This document shows positions 27,946-40,700 of a DNA stretch of 64,000 nt, piece by piece (positions within the stretch are counted from its first letter, which is position 1; every line of letters starts with the position of its first letter). The notes beneath the pieces were generated by a model, which saw only the letters and a program-made list of their open reading frames with translations, had not been told where the DNA came from and did no database searches. Position numbers and translations under genes: made by a program. Origin of the DNA: Citrobacter sp. RHB25-C09 (GTDB lineage: Bacteria > Pseudomonadota > Gammaproteobacteria > Enterobacterales > Enterobacteriaceae); assembly GCF_013836145.1 (NCBI RefSeq), contig NZ_CP057483.1:3534001-3598000 (forward strand). The letters are read 5' to 3'.

Positions 27946-29277
27946 GTGGTGAAGGAGCGTAGAACCGAACTGGTACAGGGATTCCGCCATTCTGTTCCCT
28001 ATATCAATACCCATCGGGGAAAAACGTTTGTCATTATGCTTGGCGGCGAGGCCATTGAGCATGAAAATTTCTCCAGTATTGTCAATGACATCGGCCTTCT
28101 TCATAGCCTCGGTATTCGCCTGGTCGTGGTGTATGGCGCACGTCCCCAGATCGACGCCAATCTCGCCGTTCATCATCATGAACCGATGTATCATAAAAAT
28201 ACGCGGGTCACGGATGCTAAAACGCTGGAGCTGGTTAAGCAGGCGGCAGGTACACTGCAACTGGATATCACCGCGCGCCTGTCGATGAGTCTGAACAACA
28301 CCCCTTTACAGGGTGCGCACATTAACGTCGTCAGCGGCAATTTTATTATTTCGCAGCCGCTGGGAGTTGATGATGGTGTTGATTACTGCCACAGCGGACG
28401 CATTCGTCGCATCGATGAAGAGGCGATCCACCGTCAATTAGACAGCGGCGCGATTGTCCTGATGGGCCCGGTTGCCGTTTCCGTCACTGGTGAAAGCTTT
28501 AATCTCACTTCTGAAGAGATTGCCACCCAACTTGCCATTAAGTTAAAAGCCGAGAAGATGATTGGTTTCTGCTCTTCCCAGGGGGTAATCGACGACGACG
28601 GCAATATTCTTTCTGAACTCTTCCCGAATGAAGCGCAGGCACGCGTTGAAGCGCAGGAAGCGCGCGGGGATTATAACTCGGGCACCGTGCGGTTCCTGCG
28701 TGGAGCCGTTAAGGCCTGTCGTAGTGGCGTTCGCCGTTGTCACCTGATCAGCTATCAGGAGGATGGGGCGCTATTGCAGGAACTGTTCTCTCGGGACGGT
28801 ATCGGAACACAGATTGTTATGGAGAGTGCCGAGCAGATCCGTCGCGCCACCATTAACGACATTGGCGGGATCCTTGAGTTGATTCGCCCGCTTGAACAAC
28901 AGGGCATTCTGGTACGTCGCTCGCGCGAACAACTGGAAATGGAAATCGATAAATTTACGATTATTCAGCGGGATAACATGACTATCGCCTGCGCCGCGCT
29001 GTATCCCTTCGCGGAAGAGAAAATTGGCGAAATGGCCTGCGTGGCGGTTCATCCGGACTATCGCAGTTCCGCCAGAGGGGAAGTCCTGCTGGATCGTATC
29101 GCCGCCCAGGCGAAACAAATCGGCCTGAGTAAGTTGTTTGTGTTGACGACTCGCAGCATTCACTGGTTCCAGGAACGCGGGTTTACGCCGGTGGATATCG
29201 ACCTGCTGCCAAAGAGCAAAAAAGAGATGTACAACTACCAGCGGAAATCCAAAGTATTGATGGCGGATTTGGGATAA
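27946..29277 (+). CDS. argA: N-acetylglutamate synthase
   Basis: Catalyses acetyl-CoA plus glutamate to N-acetylglutamate, the first and feedback-inhibited step of arginine synthesis. The protein is 443 aa, as in E. coli. An N-terminal amino-acid-kinase-like domain (residues about 1-280, [23 protein letters not shown]) binds arginine, and a C-terminal GNAT domain (about 295-443, [17 protein letters not shown]) carries the acetyltransferase. Starts at GTG 27946, with a second GTG as codon 2. ARG boxes upstream indicate ArgR repression. Confidence 0.97.
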   Translation: MVKERRTELVQGFRHSVPYINTHRGKTFVIMLGGEAIEHENFSSIVNDIGLLHSLGIRLVVVYGARPQIDANLAVHHHEPMYHKNTRVTDAKTLELVKQAAGTLQLDITARLSMSLNNTPLQGAHINVVSGNFIISQPLGVDDGVDYCHSGRIRRIDEEAIHRQLDSGAIVLMGPVAVSVTGESFNLTSEEIATQLAIKLKAEKMIGFCSSQGVIDDDGNILSELFPNEAQARVEAQEARGDYNSGTVRFLRGAVKACRSGVRRCHLISYQEDGALLQELFSRDGIGTQIVMESAEQIRRATINDIGGILELIRPLEQQGILVRRSREQLEMEIDKFTIIQRDNMTIACAALYPFAEEKIGEMACVAVHPDYRSSARGEVLLDRIAAQAKQIGLSKLFVLTTRSIHWFQERGFTPVDIDLLPKSKKEMYNYQRKSKVLMADLG

Positions 29278-29285
29278 TTGCTGTA

Positions 29286-29360
29286 CCGGATGGCGCTTAC
29301 GCTTATCCGGCCTGCGGGGTGATGTAGGCCTGATAAGATGCGCCTGCATCGCCATCAGGC
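29286..29360. repeat. BIME: two inverted REP units between argA and recD
   Basis: CCGGATGGCGCTTACGCTTATCCGG at the left is followed by GTAGGCCTGATAAG...GCCATCAGGC. Together they form a two-unit REP mosaic in the gap between convergent argA and recD. Confidence 0.8.
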
Positions 29361-29366
29361 AAATTG

Positions 29367-31193
29367 CTATCGCGTGCTGTCGAACAGTGCTGACAGCCCG
29401 CTGCGGCGTTCGGTGCGAGTGGCAATGGCATCATTCAAAATGCGCTCGTCCGCATACAGCGAAAGACGAGTACGCGCGCGAGTGACGGCGGTATAAACCA
29501 ACTCTCGCGTTACGACGGGAGCACGCTGCGTCGGTAAAACCAACGCAGCATGATCAAACTCAGAGCCCTGAGATTTATGCACCGTCATCGCCCAGGTCGT
29601 TTCATGTTCGGGTAAACGACTGGGCTGAACTGACTTAATTGTGCCATCAGGCATCGCAAACCAGACCCGTAAACCCTGCTCGCGTTCAAGCGCAATGCCA
29701 ATATCGCCATTAAACAGCCCAAGTGCACTGTCGTTACGGGCGATCATAACTGGCCTCCCCTCATACCAGCGGGAATGCGGGTGGCGATGGATCAGCCGTT
29801 TCTGCTGCATTGCCAGCTCAATGCGTTCATTCAGCCCGCCGACGCCAAATGGCCCTTCGCGCAGTGCACAAAGTAGCTGAAACTCATTGAAAGCCTGGAT
29901 AATCGCCGATGGCTCCGCTCGCTCCTTAAGCAACTTCAGATAGTTAGCGTATCCTGCCAGCGCCTCATTGAGCATCGCGGTGTAGTCTTCTTCACGCTGT
30001 AACGTCCGTTTTTCGATATCACTAAAATTGTGCTGAAAAACGGCGTTGATCGCCGTTTTATCGCCACGATTAATGGCTGCCGCCAATTGTCCGATACCGG
30101 AGTCACTGCCAAAACGGTAGCTTTTTTGCAGCAAACACAGGCTGTCCCGCAGTGTGGCAGCATCGTTTCCGGTTCCGGCCGGAACCGGCATTCCCGTCAG
30201 ACGGCTTAACTGCTGCGCCCGTTCAGGGGTATAGCCGGCGCTTACCCAGGCGCAAATATCACCCAGCACCGCCCCCGCCTCTACGGAAGCAAGCTGATCG
30301 CGATCGCCAAGAAAGATCACCCGCCCATGCGGCGGTAGCGCGTCGATCAGTCGCGACATCATCGGTAGGTCGATCATCGACGCTTCATCCACCACCAACA
30401 CATCAAGATGCAGTGGGTTACCCGCGTGATGGCGTAAGCGTTGGCTACCCGGCTGGGCACCCAGTAGACGATGCAGGGTACTGGCATCATCCGGAATACG
30501 TTTCTTTTGCTCATCCGTCAGCGGCAACTGACGTAACGCTTTGCCCAAAGACTCGGTCAAACGCGCCGCCGCTTTACCCGTGGGCGCAGCCAACCTGATA
30601 CGACAACGCGCACCGTCCGATAATTGAATCAGCGCAGCCAGCAACCTGGCAACGGTTGTCGTCTTGCCCGTCCCAGGACCACCGGAGATCACCGATACGC
30701 GGCGGGTGAGCGCCACCGCCGCCGCCACTTTTTGCCAGTTAATTTCATCCGACGTCGGAAACAGTTGCTCCAGCGTGCGAGTCAGTAAAGCTTCATCAAC
30801 CTCAATAGCTTGATTAACCTCGCTAAAAAAGCAGGCAACGGTACGTTCGTTACACCACATTCGATTCAGGTAGAGTCGATCGTCATGCAGGATCATTGGC
30901 GAAGGGCGTTCTCCACGACTCACTGCGTCAGACGCCAGCAGACACGCCTCCCAGCTTGCGGGCTCGCCGATTTCGTTCAGGCAGGCGGCAAAAAAAGGCG
31001 GAACATCCGCGCTTATTGCCAGCCGTGATAGCGGCATACAGACGTGTCCTTCCCCCGCATCCCGGCTGAGTAACGCCGCCGCCAGCGCAACGGCAGGCTC
31101 ATCTTTACCCGCCACCGCCAGGGCAAACTGTGCGTCCAGAGGGCGCAGTTGCTTCTGCTCTACGGCCGCAAGCAATTGCTTCTGTAACGTCAT
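29367..31193 (-). CDS. recD: exonuclease V alpha subunit RecD
   Basis: 5'-3' helicase subunit of RecBCD, which processes double-strand breaks and is controlled by Chi. The protein is 608 aa, as in E. coli. Walker [11 protein letters not shown] is at about residues 170-180, and helicase motifs include [26 protein letters not shown] and the C-terminal [10 protein letters not shown] and VYTAVTRA. Overlaps the recB end by 4 bp. Confidence 0.97.
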   Translation of the reverse strand: MTLQKQLLAAVEQKQLRPLDAQFALAVAGKDEPAVALAAALLSRDAGEGHVCMPLSRLAISADVPPFFAACLNEIGEPASWEACLLASDAVSRGERPSPMILHDDRLYLNRMWCNERTVACFFSEVNQAIEVDEALLTRTLEQLFPTSDEINWQKVAAAVALTRRVSVISGGPGTGKTTTVARLLAALIQLSDGARCRIRLAAPTGKAAARLTESLGKALRQLPLTDEQKKRIPDDASTLHRLLGAQPGSQRLRHHAGNPLHLDVLVVDEASMIDLPMMSRLIDALPPHGRVIFLGDRDQLASVEAGAVLGDICAWVSAGYTPERAQQLSRLTGMPVPAGTGNDAATLRDSLCLLQKSYRFGSDSGIGQLAAAINRGDKTAINAVFQHNFSDIEKRTLQREEDYTAMLNEALAGYANYLKLLKERAEPSAIIQAFNEFQLLCALREGPFGVGGLNERIELAMQQKRLIHRHPHSRWYEGRPVMIARNDSALGLFNGDIGIALEREQGLRVWFAMPDGTIKSVQPSRLPEHETTWAMTVHKSQGSEFDHAALVLPTQRAPVVTRELVYTAVTRARTRLSLYADERILNDAIATRTERRSGLSALFDSTR

Positions 31194-34100
31194 GGTGTCT
31201 CCTCCAGCGCAACGCCAGCAAACATCTCGTCCATCCGGGCAATCAGTTCGCCATCAGGGCGGGTTGTAAAAATTCCCTGCTGCGGATATTCGCTATCCAC
31301 CCCGCGCAGGAACAGATAAATCACGCCGCCAAAATGGCGCGCATAATCATAATCCGCGATGCGATGGCGAAGGTAACGATGTAACGCCAGAGTGTAAAGC
31401 TGATACTGTAAATCGTAGCGATGTGACTGCATCGCCTGCGCCATCGCCTGCGGCGTGTAGGCCGCACTGTTTTCTCCCAGCCAGTTCGATTTGTAATCCA
31501 GCAGGTAATAGCGACCGTCGTGTCGAAACACCAGATCGATAAAGCCTTTCAGCATGCCGCGAACCTGCATAAACTCCAGCGGCGGGCAACCTGCCGAGAG
31601 CGGATCATACTGGCGAATCAGTGCATCAAGTTTCCCGGCAATGAGCGGCTCTGAGATGGGCAAATAAAACTCCATCTCTACCTGCTTATCGCGCGCAGAA
31701 AGATGGCTCAGCGCGATCCCACTTTCATTGAGCGGCGCATGTAGAATAGCCTCAATCCAACGGGTTAGCACCGGCTCCCAATATGCCTCATATCCACCCA
31801 ACTCCAGTTTCTCTTGCACCCAGGCGGCATCCACCGGTTGGGTAAAATCGAGATCCTCAAACAGGCTATGTAAGAACGTCCCCGGTGATGCGCCGCGAGG
31901 AAATTGATGCGGCGTGAGCTCGGGTTCTGCCAGAACCTCACCCACGCCTGCGGCATCGATATCCAGACGGGGCATCAGGTCCTGCGCAATACTATGGCCG
32001 CGCTGCTGTAGCCCGGAATAACTGGTGACGCGCCAGTTATCACCCGGCACGCGCTGAATGCTACGCGCCCACAGCGACGCCACGATATCAACCGAAGCAG
32101 GCAGCGCCTCAGTATCGACTGTGTCCGGGGTGCGGCAAACAATGTCCTCGTTGCAGAGGGCGTCGATGGCAGCACGTAACCCGGCAGCATCCCTCGGCTC
32201 GCCTTTTTGCAGCAGGCGGCCAAGCGCACTCTGATGGACATCGGTATCGCCTTTTTTGTCGCTCCGACGTCGCACCAGAGGCGCAACGCCCAGGCTACAG
32301 TGCCAGACCGAGCGGGTCAGGGCGACGTAAAGCAAACGCAGATCTTCCGCAAGGCGCTCTGCTTCCGCCAGCGCCACGCTTTCATCGGCGTGGCTGAGAT
32401 CCAGCACCGCTTCAAAGGAGCTGCGATCGTGATAAAACGCCTGATCCTGAACGCGAAAGTTGGTAATAAACGGGAGCCAGACCAGCGGGTATTCCAGCCC
32501 TTTTGACTTATGGATCGTGACGATCTGCACCAGATGCTTGTCGCTTTCCAGACGCATTTGCTGGCTCGAAGCATTACTGTCGGGTTCAAGAATATGCTGT
32601 GATAGCCAGCGCACCAGCGCATGTTCGCTTTCGAGTTGCGCTGCCGCCTCCTGCAACAGTTCGCTAATGTGCAGGATGTCCGTCAGACGGCGTTCGCCAC
32701 CCGCTGTTGCCAGCAGGTTTTCAGCGATATGACGCGCCGACAGCAATGCACGCAGCATGGGCATTACGCCGCGCTTTTGCCAGATTTGCCGGTAGCCCGT
32801 AAACTCTTCGACCACCTCATCCCAGGCATTTTCGTTGCCATTCAGCGTTTCAATGTCGAGCGCATTCAGCCCCATCATCGAGGTTGCCAGCGCACTTCGT
32901 AACGTATTTTCCCGCTCAGGGTTCATCACCGCCTGTAAAATCCAGAGCATCTCCTGAGCTTCGAGCGTTTCAAATACGCTATCCCGGTTGGAAAGATAAA
33001 CCGAAGGAATGGCTAACAGGGTAAGCGCATCACGCACCAGCGCCGCTTCCTGGCGGCTGCGCACCAGCACGCTGATGTCCGACGCGCTTACCGGACGTGA
33101 TTTTTCACCACTGTAGAGTAAGGCTTCCCCGGTCTGCCCGGCTTTCAGCCAGTCGCGGATCTGAGCGGCACACACCTGTGCCATATAGCTCTGATACTCG
33201 CCGACGCCGCAGCTTTCCCCTTCCATTAGCCACATTGTCATCGCAGGCTGTCTTTGCCCCTGGTATTCAAAGCGCAATGACTGATTTTTGCCTGCAAATT
33301 TAACCGGCTGGAAAGGGATCTCACGAAACATGAAGGCATCGTCCATCTGGCTGAACAGCGTGTTGACGCTGTTGACCATGCCCGGCGCAGAACGCCAGTT
33401 CGTGTCGAGGGTATAGTGCGCAGTGACCTCGCTACGGGCCTTCATGTAGGTAAAAATATCCGCGCCGCGAAAGGCGTAGATGGCCTGCTTCGGATCGCCA
33501 ATCAGCAGCAGCGCAGTTTCAGGCTGCTGCTGCCAGATGCGACGGAAAATTCGGTATTGTTGCGGATCGGTATCCTGGAATTCATCGATCATCGCCACCG
33601 GGAAACGGCTACGGATCGCTGCCGCCAACGCATCCCCGCTTTCGCTACGCAGTGCGGTATCCAACCGGCTAAGCATGTCGTCAAATCCAAGTTCGCCACG
33701 GCGGTGTTTTTCACGGGCAACCGCCTCGCGTATTTCCGTCAGCGCACGGGTGATCACCAAATCCCGGATGGTTAATGGCTCGGCCAGCAACTCATCAATG
33801 GCGACAAAAAGCGGATGCCGCGGCACAACGCCGTCTGGTTTTGTGCGTTCTTCAAGAAACCGCTGTGAAAATTTCTCCAGCGCCTCTGGTAACTGATAGC
33901 TTTGCGTCTCTTCCTGAGCCCAGGCGCTGATCTTCTCAATCCATTTGCCCTGGTTACCACGGTTAAATTTACGGCGGTCGATCCCAGACGCCTCCAGCAA
34001 TCCATCCAGTTCAGCAACCGCGTCACACCACTGTTGTTTTAGCGTATTGATTCGCTTAACGATCGTTTCATGGCGAGAGGCCAGCGTCTCTTCTTGCGGC

Positions 34101-34735
34101 GGTGGCGCTTTGATCATTGGCGCTTCACCTTGCAGATAACGGTTGATATCTCCTAGCAGCGCCTGCGGACCTTTCCACGTTTCAAACACCACCTGGGCAA
34201 TTTCACGCGGCAATGGATAGCAATGGCGACGCCAGAAATCCGCACAGGCCTGATAGCGAAGAAGGGATTCGTCCTCGATGAGTTGCTGCTCAAACAGCAT
34301 ACCGGACTCGAAAGCGTTCAGGCTTAACATACGCTGGCAAAAGCCATGAATGGTGAACACCGCCGCCTCATCCATCTGCCGTTCAGCCAGGAGTAGCCAC
34401 TGCGCCGCCTGTTTTTTATCCGCAATCTCGTCCAGCAGGCTGGCATAAAGGGGGTTATCGGTGGATTCGCGCAAACATGCAATGCGCAGTTCATGAATAT
34501 TGCTTCGAATGCGGCCACGTAACTCTTCGGTGGCGGCCTCGGTAAAGGTCACCACCAGAAGTTCTTCAACGGTTAACGGGCGGGGAAAGGCTGCTGAACC
34601 GCCAAGCCCGAGCAGCAGGCGCAAATAGAGCGCGGCAATCGTAAAGGTTTTACCCGTGCCAGCAGAGGCTTCAATCAGGCGCTCGCCCGTGAGGGGCAAG
34701 CGCAGAGGATTAAGAGGCTCAGCGACATCATTCAT
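31190..34735 (-). CDS. recB: exonuclease V beta subunit RecB
   Basis: 3'-5' helicase and nuclease subunit of RecBCD. The protein is 1181 aa from the ATG at 34735 ([15 protein letters not shown]), one residue longer than in E. coli; upstream in-frame codons are not part of the family N-terminus. Walker [12 protein letters not shown] is near residue 29, with UvrD-type motifs ([55 protein letters not shown]). A C-terminal nuclease domain has [10 protein letters not shown], where Asp1080 and Lys1082 of E. coli lie. Overlaps ptrA by 8 bp. Confidence 0.97.
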   Translation of the reverse strand: MNDVAEPLNPLRLPLTGERLIEASAGTGKTFTIAALYLRLLLGLGGSAAFPRPLTVEELLVVTFTEAATEELRGRIRSNIHELRIACLRESTDNPLYASLLDEIADKKQAAQWLLLAERQMDEAAVFTIHGFCQRMLSLNAFESGMLFEQQLIEDESLLRYQACADFWRRHCYPLPREIAQVVFETWKGPQALLGDINRYLQGEAPMIKAPPPQEETLASRHETIVKRINTLKQQWCDAVAELDGLLEASGIDRRKFNRGNQGKWIEKISAWAQEETQSYQLPEALEKFSQRFLEERTKPDGVVPRHPLFVAIDELLAEPLTIRDLVITRALTEIREAVAREKHRRGELGFDDMLSRLDTALRSESGDALAAAIRSRFPVAMIDEFQDTDPQQYRIFRRIWQQQPETALLLIGDPKQAIYAFRGADIFTYMKARSEVTAHYTLDTNWRSAPGMVNSVNTLFSQMDDAFMFREIPFQPVKFAGKNQSLRFEYQGQRQPAMTMWLMEGESCGVGEYQSYMAQVCAAQIRDWLKAGQTGEALLYSGEKSRPVSASDISVLVRSRQEAALVRDALTLLAIPSVYLSNRDSVFETLEAQEMLWILQAVMNPERENTLRSALATSMMGLNALDIETLNGNENAWDEVVEEFTGYRQIWQKRGVMPMLRALLSARHIAENLLATAGGERRLTDILHISELLQEAAAQLESEHALVRWLSQHILEPDSNASSQQMRLESDKHLVQIVTIHKSKGLEYPLVWLPFITNFRVQDQAFYHDRSSFEAVLDLSHADESVALAEAERLAEDLRLLYVALTRSVWHCSLGVAPLVRRRSDKKGDTDVHQSALGRLLQKGEPRDAAGLRAAIDALCNEDIVCRTPDTVDTEALPASVDIVASLWARSIQRVPGDNWRVTSYSGLQQRGHSIAQDLMPRLDIDAAGVGEVLAEPELTPHQFPRGASPGTFLHSLFEDLDFTQPVDAAWVQEKLELGGYEAYWEPVLTRWIEAILHAPLNESGIALSHLSARDKQVEMEFYLPISEPLIAGKLDALIRQYDPLSAGCPPLEFMQVRGMLKGFIDLVFRHDGRYYLLDYKSNWLGENSAAYTPQAMAQAMQSHRYDLQYQLYTLALHRYLRHRIADYDYARHFGGVIYLFLRGVDSEYPQQGIFTTRPDGELIARMDEMFAGVALEETP

Positions 34736-37616
34736 TCTTTTCACTCATCAGGGGCAATGTTTGCTGCAATGCGCTGACGTTCTCCCACACTTTCCAGCCC
34801 TGTGGGTGCGCATACTCCGCTTTCCCGTTCTGGCTACCGGAGACTTGCGACAGCATCGCCATGCCCTGCTGCTCGATCACCGCCTGATGGAAGAAATCGG
34901 CAAGTTTTTGCGGCGTCAGCAGTTTTATCTGTTCCACAATTTTACCACGTGAATCGAAGCGCATATTACCGCGATCAAAATCTTTGCTGAGCTTAGACGC
35001 TTCTTCACCCAACGTCTGCGGTGCCTGCAACATCTGCGCGATAATCGCCTGCTGGATCTGGGCAAATTCTTCAGGCTTCATTGCCCGCAACTTTGCTTCC
35101 GCCGTCGGGAAAAAGGCCTTATATCGATCCCAGAGATAAGACGGCTGTTTGTCGCTACTTTGTAACAAGAAGCCCATTCCCCATTGCCGCCCTACGCTTG
35201 TCGGGAAGGCAAACACCGCATAGCCTAACTGCTCTTCTGTTCGCAGTTGGTTGTAAAACCATGGCTGCACGATCTCACCTAACATGGCGCTGTAAGCTGA
35301 GCTGCTGTACTCATCGAACCCGGTTGGCACAAATACCGCCGCCAGCGCAGAATCTGTACTGCTTCCGGCTTTTTCAAATATGACGGACTGTTTTTTATCC
35401 ACCACAACGTCTTTGTTTCGACACCATTCAGAGCCATTTGCGCCAAGCTGTTTCTGAATATCCCGCGCCATCGTTGTCACCTGCGCTTTACTCATATTGC
35501 CCACGGCGAGGAATTCCGGACGAGCGCCGGTTTTTAAGGCCTCACGGTAAGCCATCACCTCTTTTAAGGTGATCGACGGCAGCAGCGCGCGACGTTCATC
35601 ACGGGAGAAATAAGGCACCTGAGAAAGCATCTGCACGGGCATGATGGCCTGCTCGTAAGCCTTACCTTTCTCCGCTGAGTCCATCATCTGGCTGTACCAG
35701 GATTTCGCCTGCTCAAGCTGTTCATTCGTTGCGCTATAGCTGAAATAGCCCTCAAGCAATGCCTGGAACAGTTGCGGAAGACGCTGGGTGTAACCGTCAG
35801 CATTCAACATTAACCCATTGTTAGCATTGGTAGAAAAGCCGATGCCGCCCACCGCCGCCTGGTTGCTTAACTGATCCAGCGCGATTCCTGCCAGATAGTC
35901 ATTCAGGGCAAACATGACCTGATTCCTGGCACTGTCCATTGCTTGTGGGTTGCGCAAAATGACGCTCACGTCGGCCTTTGGCTCGCTGGCAAAGTAACGG
36001 CTTGGCGTATAAACCACGCGCAGATCGGGTTCATCAATAATCAGCTCCGGATGCTCATACTCTTTTTCCGGCTTAATCAGGGTGAAATCGTCAGGAATGT
36101 AGGGGTTAAGTTCAGGCAGGGACAGCGCAATGGCCTGGGCTTTTTTCTGCCAGTCCGCAAACATCTGCTCGCTGATTTTATTGACCTGATAGGGTGCATC
36201 AACAAAATAGGCGGTCTTGTTGTGCGGCTCTTTCGGGCTGATGTACCAGATGCGGGCATTTTGCGGCGTCATCATATCCAGTCGCGCCTGGATCGCTTTC
36301 GCATCGTAGCGATCGGCGATATTAACCACATCGAGCGTATGCGCTACGGGTACACGAATCATGGTATCCGCCAGCCACTCTACGTAGTCCATATCACGGG
36401 TGATCGACGGATAGCGGAAATCGAGATCCAGCACATGCGCCAGCTCGTCAAAATAACGCTTATCGACACCTTTTTCGCGTAACAGATTGAGATAGCTGAA
36501 GATAGCCGCCACCACCGCTTCACGATTGGCCAACCCTTTATCGGTCAACGTGGCGGAAATCGCCAGAACGCCACTGTTGCCGTTAACCACTGGGTCAGAA
36601 TCAGCGCGAATGCCTTCCACCAGCCCTTGTTTCTGCAACCAGTCAGACAGCGTGCCTGGGCTGCGATTACCGATCAGATAGGTGATCAGTTCATCGGTTT
36701 TGCTACGGAACTGGGCACTGTTATTGTCGATGCGAAACTCGACGCGCAGCACTTTACGGGGCAGCGCCGGAACATAGTGAATGATGATCCCTTTTTGCGC
36801 ATCAGTGACGACGGGAACAGTGATCTCCGGTTTTTTGATGTTTTTGTTGGGGACTCGGCCAAAGGTAGCTGCTGCCATTTTTGCCAGGTCGGGCAAAGGC
36901 TTATTGCTGTAGATCACCGCTTTCATCAGGTTGGCGGAGTAGTACTTTTTATGGAAATCGACTAAGGCTTGCTGCACAGGATGACCCGGCTTATCGCTTA
37001 AAGTTTCCAGATTGCCACCGGAAAACTGGGAGCCTGGGTGTGCCGGGTTAATGGTTTCCGCACTCACCTGCGCCATCCGCATACCGTCACGAGTTCGGGC
37101 CATCGTCAGCTCCGCGTTGACCGCATTGCGCTCGCGCTCGGCGTATTTTTTATCCAGCAAGGGGTCTGCAATCGCGTCAGCAAGACGATCAACCGCGCCT
37201 GAAAGCGCATCGTTTTCAACTTCCAGATAGAACGCGGTACGGTACGGCGCGGTACTGGCGTTATGACTGCCACCGTGCAGTTTGAGGTATTCCGCAAGGC
37301 TATCGGCCTGAGGGAATTTTTTGGACCCCATCAGACACATATGCTCAAGATAATGCGCCAAGCCCTGGTGCGTTTCAGGATCTTCCAGCGAACCCACAGG
37401 CACCACCAATGCAGATAGCGATTTTACGGCCTGTGGGTCAGAGACCAGTAAGACCACCATGTCATTATCCAGACGCACGGCCTGATACTGGCGGGTATCT
37501 TTATCGCTTTTACGGATGGTGTCCGAAATAGGTTGCCAACCGGTGTCTGCTTGACTTAAGGGGGCCCAAAGGGCAACAAACAACAGTAACGCTCTGAACC
37601 AGGTGCTGCGGGGCAT
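34728..37616 (-). CDS. ptrA: protease III (pitrilysin)
   Basis: Periplasmic M16 zinc metalloprotease that degrades small peptides. The protein is 962 aa, as in E. coli, with an N-terminal signal peptide (FRALLLFVALWAPLSQA). The inverted zinc motif HYLEHM (His88, Glu91, His92 in E. coli) is present, with the downstream NAELTMAR segment holding the third ligand. Three further inactive M16 domains follow. It sits between recC and recB, as in all enteric recBCD loci, and has no known role in recombination. Confidence 0.97.
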   Translation of the reverse strand: MPRSTWFRALLLFVALWAPLSQADTGWQPISDTIRKSDKDTRQYQAVRLDNDMVVLLVSDPQAVKSLSALVVPVGSLEDPETHQGLAHYLEHMCLMGSKKFPQADSLAEYLKLHGGSHNASTAPYRTAFYLEVENDALSGAVDRLADAIADPLLDKKYAERERNAVNAELTMARTRDGMRMAQVSAETINPAHPGSQFSGGNLETLSDKPGHPVQQALVDFHKKYYSANLMKAVIYSNKPLPDLAKMAAATFGRVPNKNIKKPEITVPVVTDAQKGIIIHYVPALPRKVLRVEFRIDNNSAQFRSKTDELITYLIGNRSPGTLSDWLQKQGLVEGIRADSDPVVNGNSGVLAISATLTDKGLANREAVVAAIFSYLNLLREKGVDKRYFDELAHVLDLDFRYPSITRDMDYVEWLADTMIRVPVAHTLDVVNIADRYDAKAIQARLDMMTPQNARIWYISPKEPHNKTAYFVDAPYQVNKISEQMFADWQKKAQAIALSLPELNPYIPDDFTLIKPEKEYEHPELIIDEPDLRVVYTPSRYFASEPKADVSVILRNPQAMDSARNQVMFALNDYLAGIALDQLSNQAAVGGIGFSTNANNGLMLNADGYTQRLPQLFQALLEGYFSYSATNEQLEQAKSWYSQMMDSAEKGKAYEQAIMPVQMLSQVPYFSRDERRALLPSITLKEVMAYREALKTGARPEFLAVGNMSKAQVTTMARDIQKQLGANGSEWCRNKDVVVDKKQSVIFEKAGSSTDSALAAVFVPTGFDEYSSSAYSAMLGEIVQPWFYNQLRTEEQLGYAVFAFPTSVGRQWGMGFLLQSSDKQPSYLWDRYKAFFPTAEAKLRAMKPEEFAQIQQAIIAQMLQAPQTLGEEASKLSKDFDRGNMRFDSRGKIVEQIKLLTPQKLADFFHQAVIEQQGMAMLSQVSGSQNGKAEYAHPQGWKVWENVSALQQTLPLMSEKNE

Positions 37617-37731
37617 TCAAAAACCTCATCATTAACTTTCTTTACTGCTCTATTGTCCTGCAGACACATCGCTGAGCAGGTAACGCATCATAAAGGAAGC
37701 CCTTTAATTGCGCAATTTTTATACAATCCAA

Positions 37732-40700
37732 CTACCGTGTCTGATTGAATTTGAAAATCGGTAACAGAAAGCGTTGAGACTGCGAAACAATCGTCTCCAG
37801 CGTGTCAGCATCAAGCTGGCGCCACAAACGCTGATACCAGATGTCGTCACCTTCACCGCGCACCATCATGTTACCTTCATATGCCTGCAAAAACTTTGTG
37901 CGGGCTTTTTGTTTGCTATCTTCGTCATCTAACATGACATCATTAGCCGCGTCATAACAGGCTTTTATCCATGCGCCACCGCTTTCCGGTAACACCAGTA
38001 GCGGCGAGGACATTCCTTCACGATATCCGTCAATCAGTTGGGCCAGATAAGCCACCGCCATTTCTGGCGCTAAAGGCGGGAAGCGCCATTCCCCGTCTTT
38101 ACGTAGAAACAGTCGACTTTCACCATTTCCACCGCTGGCACAGTAGACAAGGTGTTCCAGCCAAAGTTGCACTCCCTGCGAGATACTGATTAACGAAGGT
38201 CGCCAGCGCAGCAAGCCATCGTCCTGCACCTGCGGCAGCCACCCCGTCAACTGAACGCCATTACAGTTAAGATCCACTTCCATACTCTGGCATGGCTGGC
38301 GACAGGCAATGATTTTGTCGGCCAGAGTGCGCATCTCCTGATGCTGTGTTTCCCAAAGGATTTCGCCAAACGCCCCGTAAGGCAGATTACCCGCAGCGCG
38401 GAAACGACGGAACAGACGTTCTGCATCCTCCTGCTCGACCAGGGTATTCAGTAATTGCTGATTGAGCTGATAGCGAGTCAATCCCTCAAGGGTAAAGGGT
38501 TCGGTATCCGGAATATCGCTCTCTTCGGAGCGGAAATTAACCTGCAGGCGTAGCTGGAAAAAAGCCCTGACAGGATGCGCCCAAAAACGTTGAAGGGTTT
38601 CCAGGCTAAGCGTTTCCGGCATGTCGAACGTTAATGGCTGAACAAAATCACCGTGGGCTTCACCGCTGCGGCTTGCCGCAGGCAACCATTCGCTGGCATA
38701 ACTTTGCTGTTCGCCCGGCAAATAGTTATCCGCATCAAACGGCATACGCGTATGCTGGCAGGCGATATGTGCTTTGACACGCGCCTCGCTCTCATCGCAG
38801 GTCAGCGCTTCATCTCCCGGCAGAACGTGGCTTTGCCCGATGTAGTCCAACAGTTCCTGCACCAGCACAGAGGGGAAGCGCTCGCTGTTATCCTGGATGG
38901 AACGGCCAATGTAGCTGATATAGAGCGTTTGCTGTGCAGAGATCAGGGCTTCAAGGAACAGATAGCGGTCATCATCTCGACGGCTACGATCGCCACGCAT
39001 TGGTTTCTGGCTCATGAGATCAAAACCCAGTGGTGCAAGCTGACGCGGATAGACCCCGTCGTTCATCCCCAGCAGGCAAACCACTTTGAATGGAATAGAA
39101 CGCATTGGCATCAGCGTACAAATATTCACCGGCCCGGCTAAAAAACGCTGACTAATACGTTCCTGATCCAGCCTTTGCGCCAGCTCGTCGCGCAACAGTG
39201 ACAGCGGTACCGCATCACCGTACCTGGCGCCCACGCCTTCGCCTATGATTGCCTGCCATTGCTGCTCAATAAGCGTCATGGCAGCTTCGGTTTCCGCATC
39301 AGGCGCAAAGAAGTCATTAAGCATATCCCGGCAAACCGGCAACCACTCTTCCAGCGGACGCTCCTGCGCCAGCCCGCGACGCCAGATATTAAGCTGCATA
39401 AGCAGTGACGCCAGGTGCCCGACCAGCTCCGCAATCAGTCCACTGGATTCATCGTATGGCAGCACTGACTGCCATTCACCCTGCGCGCTTTCCATGGCGT
39501 AGCCCAGCAGCATACGCGTCAGGCCGAATTGCCAGGTATGCTGCCCCGTGGCCGGTAGTTCCAGTTCCCGCACATTATCGTCATCAATGCCCCAACGAAT
39601 GCCTGATTCATTGACCCAGAGCCGCAGATAGCGCAGACCCTCTTCACTGATATTGAAACGTGCCGCCAGCACCGGGACATCCAGTAACGCCAGGACGTCC
39701 TCGGAGACAAAGCGGCTATCCGGTAGCGAAAGCAGGCTTATAAACGCCTGAAGCACCGGATGTGACTGACGCGCCCGACGATCGGAAATGGCAAAAGGCA
39801 GGTAACGATCCGCTGGCGCACTGCCAAAAACGGCCTGAATAAACGGGCTGTAGCTGTCGATATCTGCCACCATTACGATGATATCGCGCGGTGTCAGTTC
39901 GGGATCGGCTTCCAGCATCGCCAGCAGGCGATCGTGCAGGACTTCGACTTCACGCTGCGGACTGTGACATACGTGGAAAGTGACGCTGTTATCCTGCGGG
40001 TCGAGTCGTCGTTTACTGTCGCTACGCGCATATTCTTCCAGACTAACGCCCGCCACCGCGCGATTCTCCAGTTCAAGAATATCGGCCTGAATGTTATGCA
40101 ACAGGTTATCGGGCGTTACGTCGACAAACGCGTCCAGCTCCTGGCTGTTTTCCAGTTCAGAAAGCAGATAGATATAGTCGCGTCCAAGCTTGCCCCAGGA
40201 CGCCAGCATTGGGTTGCCAACGTCCTGTTCGCCTTCGCTGTTAAATAAACTGCCTGCATTGCCGTTGTCACGAAACAGCGGTAAATGGCGTTCTTCAAAA
40301 CTGTGTCGTCGTTGCCGCGACAGCAGTTTTGCGAGATAGGCAGGGTCTTTGATATCTCCCCAATAGTAGCGACATGGGTTGGTAAACAGCAGATGGATGT
40401 CGATGTGCTTACCCAGGGCCTGTAACGCCTGTAAATACACTGGCGGTAGGGCGGAGATGCCACAAATAAATACCCGTGTAGGTAATCCCGGCGGACATTC
40501 TGAGGCCTTTTCCAGCGTCTGAATGAAGCGCTGATAGAGATTGGCACGGTGCCAGCGCGGCTGCCCAAGCTCAGCGGTATATTCCACCAGCGCCTTCCAC
40601 AGGGGTGCCTGCCAGCGCTGCGCGTCGCCCAACCCTTCGACCGTTTTCCCCGACTCCCATTGCGTTAACCACTCTGGTCGATACACCAGATACTGATCGA